Notes under the pieces: model-generated
Databases searched by the model: none
Seen by the model: only the letters and a program-made list of their open reading frames with translations
What the model was told of the DNA's origin: nothing
Program-made: the position numbers and the translations under genes
Assembly (NCBI GenBank): GCA_964614915.1
Contig: CAZTNC010000021.1
Coordinates: forward strand, 1 to 7,160
Reading direction: 5' to 3'
Origin: WTFY01 sp964614915
GTDB lineage: Bacteria > Pseudomonadota > Gammaproteobacteria > UBA4575
Length of the DNA stretch: 7,160 nt
Shown: positions 1 to 5,648 of the stretch, in pieces
Position numbering within the stretch: position 1 is the stretch's first letter
How the letters are laid out: each line of letters starts with the position of its first letter

Positions 1-513
1 ATTCGGATTAGTATCCATTAGGGACAGGGCCGCCAAACAGACAGCCCCCCCGATCCCTGCCACAAATCCCCCCGCCACCGGATATGGAATGAAACGTAGC
101 AGGATGGCGAGCCGGAACCGTCCAATCAGGAGACAGCATACCCCTGTCGCGACGGCGCTGATAATCAGCGCAAACGCCGTGGTCGCAAAGAGTTTCTCAC
201 CCTCCGCTTCCATCGTCGTCGCAATGGTCGCCATCACAAACACGATCAGGAGAGACAGACCTGCGATGGCGCCACGGTATCCGCCCAAAAATGCAACGAG
301 CAAGCATGCGGCAAAGTTTCCGAACAGCACCATGCCAACGCCCTGGGAAGAGTACGGAGCCAAGGCTCCAGAAAAGATGAAAGTCCCATAGGCCACCTGA
401 ATGGCCAATAAGGTGAGACCCGAACTGATCCCGACTGACACAGCTGGAAGCCGTGCCGAGGATGGAATCTCGTCTCGAAGTCCATCGGCCAGATGTCGAA
501 GTAGCGATTTCAT
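1..513 (-). CDS. SulP-family anion permease, N-terminal 171 codons (runs off the left edge)
   Basis: This is the start of a membrane transporter of the SulP (SLC26) family, which moves anions such as sulfate, bicarbonate or dicarboxylates across the inner membrane. The frame stays open from ATG at 513-511 to position 1. A short polar N-terminus (residues 1-21, rich in Arg and Asp) is followed by hydrophobic segments at about 22-48, 55-78, 82-100 and 109-131. The SulP hallmark RFIPYPVAGGF lies at residues 140-150 and is followed by a Gly-rich helix. The C-terminal half, including any STAS or cyclic-nucleotide domain, is outside the window, so substrate and subtype cannot be told. There is no clear Shine-Dalgarno before the ATG, and the stop of an upstream remnant frame overlaps it as ATGA. 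The start is therefore likely but not certain. The family call is firm; the substrate is unknown. Confidence 0.85.
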   Translation of the reverse strand, partial: MKSLLRHLADGLRDEIPSSARLPAVSVGISSGLTLLAIQVAYGTFIFSGALAPYSSQGVGMVLFGNFAACLLVAFLGGYRGAIAGLSLLIVFVMATIATTMEAEGEKLFATTAFALIISAVATGVCCLLIGRFRLAILLRFIPYPVAGGFVAGIGGAVCLAALSLMDTNPN

Positions 514-727
514 CTTGTAGGTCTTATCGTGCTGGCAGCAACGCCCAAAACACCTGTTGCAGGGATCTCGGGTATGCCGGGGAGATAGGAAGCCATCCAA
601 CCACCACCAACGGACAGGGTGTGCCCTGTAGCATAGTCTGCCAAGTCAGAAACCAGAAAGAACGCTGTTTTGTCCTCAAGTTTGGTGGCCTGCCAAAATA
701 TCTATTTAAGTTCAGCATGGGCACTTT
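510..727 (-). pseudogene. Remnant of a short-chain dehydrogenase/reductase (SDR), C-terminal part, frameshifted
   Basis: Read leftward, codons 701-510 give a 63-residue frame containing KTAFFLVSDLADYATGHTLS followed by VGGGWMAS. This is the C-terminal signature of classical SDR enzymes (FLxSDxAxYxTGxxLxVDGG). The usual Asp of VDGG is Gly here. Just upstream another frame (727 to about 683) reads NLNRYFGRP, which resembles the LGRP-type segment that normally precedes this motif. The two join if one base was lost near 692-680. No start codon serves the signature frame, a TAG at 704-702 blocks it upstream, and the Rossmann NAD(P)-binding half is absent. About 25 residues trail the GGW motif, which is atypical. 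I infer a decayed gene. The joining frameshift is my reconstruction; the signature itself is directly visible. Confidence 0.6.
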
Positions 728-941
728 CTATCATACCGCGTGCTTGATTCCAGCCCGCATAACCCTTTGGAATAACAAATCCTTGCATGCCCTTAAAATC
801 CATTGCTATAAAGCCATATGTCTTGAACCTGAAACGATTTACGAGTGAAATTGACTTTATCGGTAACGCGAAAAATTTGAATTCTATAGCTTATTTTAAA
901 GTGATTGGTCATGATCTCTATTCGATTCGGGTCTTTGACTG
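728..941. other. AT-rich gene-free stretch upstream of tRNA-Leu
   Basis: No recognisable gene lies here. On the minus strand an open frame runs from 890 to a TAG at 704-702; from an ATG at 803 it would encode 33 residues containing IPKGYAGWNQARGMIESAHA. I do not recognise it, and it may be another part of the decayed region. The segment 841-900 is markedly AT-rich and contains TTGACT at 851-856 and TTGAAT at 877-882, with TATAGC and TATTTT nearby. This suits a promoter for the tRNA, but no pair has good spacing, so no exact promoter is called. Confidence 0.4.
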
Positions 942-1029
942 GCCCGGGTGGCGGAATTGGTAGACGCAAGGGACTTAAAATCCCTCGCCCGTATTGGGCT
1001 TGCCGGTTCGACTCCGGCCCCGGGCACCA
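942..1029 (+). tRNA. tRNA-Leu (anticodon TAA), class II, CCA encoded
   Basis: The 88-base sequence folds as a complete leucine tRNA. The acceptor arms GCCCGGG (942-948) and CCCGGGC (1019-1025) pair fully, followed by discriminator A and genomic CCA at 1027-1029. The D region reads GGCGGAATTGGTAGACGC. The anticodon stem AGGGA/TCCCT encloses loop CTTAAAA with anticodon TAA. A long variable arm (about TCGCCCGTATTGGGCT) marks class II, and the T arm contains GGTTCGACTCC. It decodes UUA. It matches the E. coli tRNA-Leu(UAA) pattern as I recall it closely. Leucine tRNA genes are common integration sites, but no attachment-site duplicate of the 3' end is visible in this window. Confidence 0.97.
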
Positions 1030-1090
1030 TTTGAACATTCTGAGAGCGTTCGGAAAAATTTGGAATATTGAGTGTAAATATCTAGGAAAA

Positions 1091-1095
1091 AAGGA
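1091..1095 (+). promoter_or_regulatory. Ribosome binding site that fixes the carbonic anhydrase start
   Basis: AAGGA sits 7 bases before the ATG at 1103. The same frame is open back to position 905, but that extension would run through the whole tRNA gene, so this site decides the start. Confidence 0.7.
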
Positions 1096-1102
1096 TTCAG
1101 GG

Positions 1103-1750
1103 ATGTATAGGGTCAAACCGTTGCCAAGCTACCTAGTGCAGCGCTACCAGAGTTGGAAAACGACAACGTATGCTGAGAACCGGGCCTCTCACGAGCGGCT
1201 GGCGAACGAAGGCCAACGGCCCCAAACAATGATTATTGGTTGCTGCGACAGTCGCATCAACTTCAACGCGATTTTTGGCACGGAACTAGGTGAGGCCTTC
1301 ATTCATCGAAATATCGCCAACCTCGTCCCACCCCATGAACCGAATGGGGAGCACCACGGAACTTCTGCAGCCGTGGAATATGCTGTTGAGGAGCTAGGGG
1401 TGGCTCATCTCGTTGTGATTGGCCATACGAATTGTGGGGGTGTGAGAGCCTGCTACGAGATGTGCTTGGGCCGGGCACCTGAATTGGAACGCAAGGAAAG
1501 CTATGTCGGGCGCTGGATGGACATTCTTGCCCCGGCCTTCACGCATCTGCCGGAAGGCGATGATACTAAGAGGATTGAAGCTCTCGAGCGTGCCGCGGTG
1601 ATCAAATCACTGGAGAATCTCATCACATATCCCTTCGTGGATCAGGCCATGAACGAGGGCCGACTTGAGATCCACGGTGCAGTGGTACATATCGGCGACG
1701 GCGGGCTTGAGGTGTACGACGCGGCTGGCAGGACCTTTGCCCCGGTCTGA
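1103..1750 (+). CDS. Beta-class carbonic anhydrase (EC 4.2.1.1)
   Basis: This 215-residue cytosolic zinc enzyme interconverts CO2 and bicarbonate. The zinc ligands and the catalytic dyad are present: C-x-D-x-R as C47-C-D49-S-R51 and H-x-x-C as H108-T-N-C111, followed by GGV. FIHRNIANLVPP (residues 66-77) and HGTSAAVEYAVEELG (85-99) are typical of the family. Length is normal, and the start is set by AAGGA 7 bases upstream. From memory, the N-terminus (MYRVKPLPSYLVQRY), the segment ERKESYVGRWMDIL and the end FAPV resemble alphaproteobacterial enzymes more than E. coli Can or CynT. That, together with a tRNA-Leu gene 74 bases upstream, makes horizontal origin possible. The gene stands alone on the plus strand, and no terminator follows it directly. 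Confidence 0.95.
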   Translation: MYRVKPLPSYLVQRYQSWKTTTYAENRASHERLANEGQRPQTMIIGCCDSRINFNAIFGTELGEAFIHRNIANLVPPHEPNGEHHGTSAAVEYAVEELGVAHLVVIGHTNCGGVRACYEMCLGRAPELERKESYVGRWMDILAPAFTHLPEGDDTKRIEALERAAVIKSLENLITYPFVDQAMNEGRLEIHGAVVHIGDGGLEVYDAAGRTFAPV

Positions 1751-2169
1751 TCGAAACGCAAACGGGGAAGGCCGTCGAAGTGAGCAGGGGTCTCATTTGC
1801 GAGATTCACCCCAATGGCTTGATTGTGCTACTCGCCAGATCCTTTTTGATCGGCTGGGTTACAGATGCGGAGCCGCTGCGAGCAGAGCGGTTCTAGGAAA
1901 TCCATCGGTCTGGAGGGGTCATGCGAAGTTATGCCAGATTTCCTGTGTATCTCTTTTAGGGAATATGGTATCGTGTAGGCGGTGGTTTCAAAATCTCTGA
2001 AGCACTGAGAAGCAAATGAGGTAACCCAGAAGGAGCAATAACAACATAAATCACTTCTGTACTGAACCACCCGCCAGCGTGTGAAGCATTTGGCAAACCC
2101 TTTCTCCTCTAGTTGGGTTATAAATTAAAATAAAAAGCCAAAGCGGATGCGCAAAGAAAGGCAATGATC
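1751..2169. other. Gene-free region between carbonic anhydrase and the terminator before fur
   Basis: About 420 bases hold no gene I can support. Open frames occur on both strands, for example 1752-2000 plus and 1828-2070 minus, but none shows a known motif, a membrane pattern or a good ribosome site. The region contains the 98-bp inverted-repeat element listed separately. From 2119 on it turns AT-rich (TATAAATTAAAATAAAAA), with a TATAAA that could serve as a -10 element. A TTGGCA lies at 2090-2095, but the 23-base spacing is too long to make a promoter. Confidence 0.4.
1978..2075. repeat. 98-bp segment bounded by imperfect 13-bp inverted repeats
   Basis: GGCGGTGGTTTCA (1978-1990) faces TGAACCACCCGCC (2063-2075). 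The reverse complement of the right arm is GGCGGGTGGTTCA, so the arms differ by one added G and one missing T. Inside, CAGAAG (2028-2033) and CTTCTG (2054-2059) could form an inner stem. The pentamer CGTGT occurs just outside both arms (1972-1976 and 2078-2082), as a target duplication would, though with a 1-2 base offset. The segment could be a small non-autonomous mobile element, a degraded insertion sequence or a structured RNA. No coding content is evident. Confidence 0.4.
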
Positions 2170-2200
2170 AACCCGTCCATCGTGGCGGGTTTTGTTTTTT
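2170..2200 (+). terminator. Rho-independent terminator, plus strand
   Basis: AACCCG (2170-2175), a bulged T, and CCA (2177-2179) pair across loop TCG with TGG (2183-2185) and CGGGTT (2186-2191). The stem is followed by the T-rich run TTGTTTTTT. The U-tract is only on the plus side. The nearest upstream plus-strand gene is carbonic anhydrase, which ends 420 bases away. It therefore either ends a long 3' untranslated region or belongs to an unrecognised small transcript. It insulates fur from upstream transcription. Confidence 0.85.
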
Positions 2201-2224
2201 ATTGGTACACTGCAAATGTGTGTT

Positions 2225-2253
2225 TTGCATGAAAAATGCTCCGCACGTGTACT
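2225..2253 (+). promoter_or_regulatory. Possible fur promoter
   Basis: TTGCAT (2225-2230) and TGTACT (2248-2253), spaced 17 bases apart, are fair matches to -35 and -10 boxes. They sit between the terminator and fur. The stretch is rich in TGCA-type words (GCAAATGTGTGTTTTGC, GCATGAAAAATGC). No convincing Fur box is seen, so autoregulation is not supported. Confidence 0.3.
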
Positions 2254-2291
2254 GCATGAAGATGATCTTTTAGGTATAGCAAGGGCCTCTG

Positions 2292-2708
2292 ATGGAAGAC
2301 CAAGACCTCAGGCGAGCCGGTCTCAAAGTAACGTTCTCCAGGATGAAGATTCTGGAACTCCTTGAAAATTCTGAAAAAAGGCACATGAGTGCCGAGGATA
2401 TCTACAAGGCCCTGCTGGATGTAGGGAAAGAAATCGGACTCGCGACCATCTATCGGGTACTCACGCAGTTTGAGTCAGCCGGTCTGGTCATCCGCCATCA
2501 CTTTGAAAGCGGGCAGGCCGTTTTCGAGTTGGAGCGGGGTAGCCACCATGACCACCTTATCTGCGTGAAGTGCGGGAAGATCGTTGAATTTGTGGACGAG
2601 TCAATCGAGTCCAAGCAGGAGCAGATTGCAGAAGAGAATGGCTTCAAGATTTCGGATCACTCGTTAATTATCTACGGGGTTTGTAGCAAAGAAAGCTGCC
2701 AGCAATGA
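2292..2708 (+). CDS. fur: Ferric uptake regulator Fur
   Basis: This 138-residue DNA-binding metalloregulator represses iron-uptake genes when bound to Fe2+. The N-terminal winged helix (residues 1 to about 82) has LRRAGLKVTFSRMKILELL and the recognition segment GLATIYRVLTQFESAGLV (49-66). The C-terminal dimer domain begins at the His-rich motif HHDH (85-88). C91-x-x-C94 plus C131 and C136 form the structural zinc site at the spacing of E. coli Fur (92, 95, 132, 137). H31, E79, H86 and H88 match regulatory metal ligands. The start has AAGGG 6 bases upstream. Typical length and complete ligands argue for Fur proper rather than Zur or PerR. The usual gammaproteobacterial neighbours (bamE, recN) are not here; a P450 gene follows after 73 bases. 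Confidence 0.94.
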   Translation: MEDQDLRRAGLKVTFSRMKILELLENSEKRHMSAEDIYKALLDVGKEIGLATIYRVLTQFESAGLVIRHHFESGQAVFELERGSHHDHLICVKCGKIVEFVDESIESKQEQIAEENGFKISDHSLIIYGVCSKESCQQ

Positions 2709-2781
2709 GCAGGCCTGAGCCCCTTGTTTCCTGAGTTCGATCCCCGATCTCCAGGAAGAACGGTTTCGAACCACCTCGCCA

Positions 2782-4140
2782 ATGCCAAATACTGTCTTCC
2801 CTCCAGGCCCGCCCGGTAAAGGCAAATTGGGCTGCCTGCCGGAAATGCGCCAAAACCCCATGGCATTTCTGGAAAACGTCGCTGCGGAGTACGGTGGAAT
2901 TGCCCGCATCAATATGGGCGCGTACTACTCGTACTTGGTGTCAGAACCCAAGCTGATCAAGGAGGTACTTGTCGACAATTTCGACAAGTACAAGAAGAAT
3001 ACCCGCTACAAGCAGGTCAGGATGGTCATCGGGGAAGGCATGCTGCTGAGCGAGGGGTTGGTATGGAAAGAGCAGCGCACCCATGCACAGCCGAAATTTA
3101 CGGCCAAAGCGCTGAATACCCAGCTTGACTGGATTTCCAGGCTTGCGGCTCAATTCATAGACTCCTGGCAGGGGACCGCTGAGTCAGGGGACCCGATCGA
3201 ACTCGAGTATCAGTTTAACCTCCTGACCCAGCTGCTAGCCGGTGTATGGGTGATGGGCTTGGGGTTCCAAAAACGAGCCCCGACCGTGGCTGAGATCTAC
3301 AACCAGATCCGCATGAACTGGCCGGAAATGACCGACCTCAAAGCCAGCTTGCTGAATACCAAAAACTTGAGGAAAGCCGTTAATTTCAGGCTGGCCTTGC
3401 GACAGCTGAACCGGTGCGTATACGAGCTGCTAGAAGAATACCCGTCGATCATGCAAGACGACATCGGTTTTCTGAAACATCTTATTGAAAACGGTGAGGA
3501 CCCGGAAAAATGGATCAAGCAAAACCGGCGCAGTCTCAGAGACCAGGTGTTGACACTTTTTGTGACTGCGTTTGAAACGACCGCAACCTCATTATGCTGG
3601 ACCATGTATGTGATCGACCGGTACCCCGAAGTCAAGCAGCGTATCTATGAGGAACTGAACTCGGTTGTCGGAGACCGGGAGTTGACACCGGACCTGCTCA
3701 GCCAGTTGGAATACACTGAGAAGGTTATCAAGGAATCCTTGCGATTGTATTCGTCGGTACACTCATTCTCCCGGGTGGCCCTGCAGGACCACCTGATCGG
3801 CGGCTACCGCGTCCCCAAGGACACGACTGTCATCATCTCCTCGTACGTGACTCACCGCCTTGCACAATACTGGGAGAACCCTAAGCAGTTCGATCCGGAG
3901 CGCTTCGATAAGACGCGGTCGGTCGGTCGGTCGCGGTTTGCCTATATCCCCTTTGCAGCCGGCCACCGTAACTGCATTGGCTCCCACATGGCGCTCATGC
4001 AAAGCAAGCTTGTCGTTGCGCTGATCATGCAGAGGTATGAACTCTCGCTGTTCCCGGGACACATCGTGGAACCACAGGCCGCCACGACCATGCGGCCAAA
4101 ATACGGAATGAAAATGAGCATCAGCCGCTTGGCTGCCTGA
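2782..4140 (+). CDS. Cytochrome P450 monooxygenase
   Basis: This 452-residue heme-thiolate oxygenase inserts one oxygen atom from O2 into an organic substrate, using electrons from separate ferredoxin or flavodoxin partners not encoded here. It has a proline-rich PPGPPG hinge (residues 7-12) but no membrane anchor, so it is probably cytosolic. Other landmarks are a C-helix WKEQR, the I-helix segment TAFETT (262-267), the K-helix E-x-x-R as E318-S-L-R321, PERF (372-375), and the full heme loop FAAGHRNCIG with axial Cys398. The overall pattern is CYP4/CYP102-heme-domain-like; the substrate cannot be deduced. The I-helix has Ala263 where Gly is usual. No Shine-Dalgarno lies at the right distance: AGGAAG at 2753-2758 is 23 bases from the ATG. 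No better in-frame start exists before the stop at 2716. It lies 73 bases after fur in the same direction, so it may share transcripts. Confidence 0.95.
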   Translation: MPNTVFPPGPPGKGKLGCLPEMRQNPMAFLENVAAEYGGIARINMGAYYSYLVSEPKLIKEVLVDNFDKYKKNTRYKQVRMVIGEGMLLSEGLVWKEQRTHAQPKFTAKALNTQLDWISRLAAQFIDSWQGTAESGDPIELEYQFNLLTQLLAGVWVMGLGFQKRAPTVAEIYNQIRMNWPEMTDLKASLLNTKNLRKAVNFRLALRQLNRCVYELLEEYPSIMQDDIGFLKHLIENGEDPEKWIKQNRRSLRDQVLTLFVTAFETTATSLCWTMYVIDRYPEVKQRIYEELNSVVGDRELTPDLLSQLEYTEKVIKESLRLYSSVHSFSRVALQDHLIGGYRVPKDTTVIISSYVTHRLAQYWENPKQFDPERFDKTRSVGRSRFAYIPFAAGHRNCIGSHMALMQSKLVVALIMQRYELSLFPGHIVEPQAATTMRPKYGMKMSISRLAA

Positions 4141-4158
4141 TTCCGATTTCTCCTTCCC

Positions 4159-4186
4159 GGGTCCGGTGTGGTTGCACCAGGGACCC
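4159..4186. terminator. Hairpin between convergent P450 and nhaA genes
   Basis: GGGTCCGGTG (4159-4168) pairs with CACC (4175-4178) and GGACCC (4181-4186) across loop TGGTTG, with a two-base AG bulge. This gives 10 base pairs, mostly G-C. It sits 18 bases after the P450 stop and 28 bases from the nhaA stop. No T-run follows on either strand, so it may act as a transcription block or RNA-end protector rather than a classical intrinsic terminator. Confidence 0.45.
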
Positions 4187-4213
4187 TTGCAGCAGCCGAT
4201 GTGTCAGCGCCCT

Positions 4214-5449
4214 TCAGCTGTGTATTCTTTCACCAGCACCAACCGCGCTGGGCTGCCCCTGTGCAGGTCCCAGACTCCAACGCAGCACCAGCCATGCCGC
4301 CAGGGCAGACGCCACCGATCCGATCAGAATACCCAGCCGGTCTCCGGCAAAATACTCGCCACTGCCGTGCTGGAAGGCAAGGCCTGCAATAAAGAGACTC
4401 ATCGTGAAACCGATGCCGCACGCCCACGCCACACCCAGGATCTGATACCAGGTGACGCCTTTGGGCAAGGACACCAGGCGCAGCAACACGCCGAGGCCAA
4501 TAAACAAGACGATGCCGAGAGGTTTTCCGATAAAGAGTCCCGTCGCAACACCCAGCGTGACCGGATGCTGCAGGTCACCAATGCCGATGCCGCCGAGTGA
4601 AAGCCCGGCATTGGCAAAGGCGAATATCGGCAAGATCATGTATGTGACAGGAGCATGCAGATCATCCTCGAGTTCACGCAACGGTGAACGCCCGTTAGAG
4701 CCCCGCAACGGTACACAGAAGGCGATCAGCACCCCGGCCAGGGTCGCGTGTACGCCTGACTTCAGCATGGCAACCCAGAGCACCACACCGAGAAATACAT
4801 ACGCCGCGATAAGCGTAACCCTGAACCGGTTCAAAGCAATGCCGACTGACAAGGCAATCGCACCCACCACAAGTGCGTTGAGAGACAGGTCTGCCGAGTA
4901 AAATACCGCGATAATCGCAATCGCTGCAAGATCATCGAAAATGGCGAGCGTCAGCAAAAATACTTTGAGCGCAGTGGGCACCCGACGCCCGAATACACTC
5001 AGAAGTGCCAGTGCAAATGCAATGTCTGTGGCTACAGGGACAGCCCAGCCATCGAGCGCCACCGGATCCTGCCAGTTCAACGCCACATAGATGACTGCCG
5101 GAACAATCATCCCGCCGAGCGCGCCTAGTCCAGGTAGCACGACTTGTCGTGCGGAGGAAAGCTCTCCTTCAACGAACTCGCGCTTGACCTCAAGCCCGAT
5201 CAAGAAGAAAAAAATGGCCATCAGGCCGTCATTGATCCACAGCAAAAGCGGTTTCGTGATGACAAGTGCACCCACCTGTACGGCAACCGTGGTATTGAGC
5301 AGGGCAGCGTAAGCTTCTGCGAACAGTGTGTTCGCCGCGATCAGGGCCACGATTGTCGCGATTAGCAGCAGGAGCCCGCCGATTGACTCGAGTCGGATGA
5401 ACTCGCGTATTGCGGATGCGATCGGTTGAAGTCGATCAGGTTGTTCCAT
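4214..5449 (-). CDS. nhaA: Na+/H+ antiporter NhaA
   Basis: This 411-residue inner-membrane antiporter exports one Na+ (or Li+) for two H+, supporting pH and salt homeostasis. Hydrophobic helices fill the sequence, as in the 12-helix NhaA fold. Key residues are present: D142 in VATDIAFALALL (E. coli D133), the ion-binding pair D172-D173 in LAIFDDLAAIAII (E. coli D163/D164), and the Lys of FIGKPLGI (E. coli K300 region). WINDGLMAIFFFLIGLEVKR (71-90) is the conserved N-terminal loop and helix. The chosen ATG gives the normal MEQPDR-type start and has GAGAA-like bases about 7 upstream. A GTG at 5485 would add 12 residues but lacks a ribosome site and overlaps an inverted repeat. The gene ends facing the P450 gene, and the C-terminal 15 or so residues are a polar tail. 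Confidence 0.95.
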   Translation of the reverse strand: MEQPDRLQPIASAIREFIRLESIGGLLLLIATIVALIAANTLFAEAYAALLNTTVAVQVGALVITKPLLLWINDGLMAIFFFLIGLEVKREFVEGELSSARQVVLPGLGALGGMIVPAVIYVALNWQDPVALDGWAVPVATDIAFALALLSVFGRRVPTALKVFLLTLAIFDDLAAIAIIAVFYSADLSLNALVVGAIALSVGIALNRFRVTLIAAYVFLGVVLWVAMLKSGVHATLAGVLIAFCVPLRGSNGRSPLRELEDDLHAPVTYMILPIFAFANAGLSLGGIGIGDLQHPVTLGVATGLFIGKPLGIVLFIGLGVLLRLVSLPKGVTWYQILGVAWACGIGFTMSLFIAGLAFQHGSGEYFAGDRLGILIGSVASALAAWLVLRWSLGPAQGQPSAVGAGERIHS

Positions 5450-5481
5450 GAGGTTCTCGTTAATTCCAGTAGCGTGTAATA

Positions 5482-5494
5482 CCACAATATGTGG
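5482..5494. repeat. Perfect 13-bp palindrome upstream of nhaA
   Basis: On the plus strand the sequence is CCACA-ATA-TGTGG, a perfect 5-bp-arm inverted repeat centred 39 bases upstream of the nhaA ATG. On the minus strand a TTGAAA about 20 bases farther upstream could be a -35 element. The position fits an operator or regulator site for nhaA, but I do not recognise the site as that of a known regulator, and chance is possible. Confidence 0.3.
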
Positions 5495-5648
5495 GGCCAG
5501 CTCGCTATGCTTTCAATATCTTACACACCTGTCTGGACCAAACCATCCGGGTTTGATACGCATCGTACATGCAAGGCAGAGTTTTTGATGCGATGCGGGT
5601 CCAATCGATTTTCCTGAACCAAGGATGGACTGTCGCAGCCTTTCCCAG

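Noticed and set aside
89..391. 100-residue plus-strand open frame at the left edge
   Set aside because: Shadow of the SulP coding frame on the minus strand.
453..848. 131-residue plus-strand open frame
   Set aside because: It lies antisense to the SulP start and the SDR remnant, whose signatures are on the minus strand; no motif of its own.
905..1102. In-frame upstream extension of carbonic anhydrase giving 281 residues
   Set aside because: It would translate the whole tRNA-Leu gene and has no ribosome site, while ATG 1103 has AAGGA at 7 bases and gives a family-typical length.
793..1116. Minus-strand open frame of 107 residues across the tRNA
   Set aside because: Antisense reading of a tRNA gene (the CPGPESN-type peptide is a well-known artefact).
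1780..1896. GTG-started 38-residue frame with GGGAAGG 8 bases upstream
   Set aside because: The ribosome site is plausible, but the product has no motif, no signal or membrane pattern, and nothing else supports it.
1828..2070. 80-residue minus-strand open frame
   Set aside because: No recognisable protein features; it overlaps the inverted-repeat element.
2261..2279. Possible Fur box before fur
   Set aside because: Only the first few bases of the 19-bp consensus match, and the second half fails.
4166..4901. Plus-strand open frames opposite nhaA
   Set aside because: Low-complexity shadow translations of a clearly coding minus-strand gene.
5559..5597. 7-bp inverted repeat CGCATCG / CGATGCG after yadH as a terminator
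   Set aside because: The loop is 25 bases, no T-run follows in the minus direction, and the arms are short enough to be chance.
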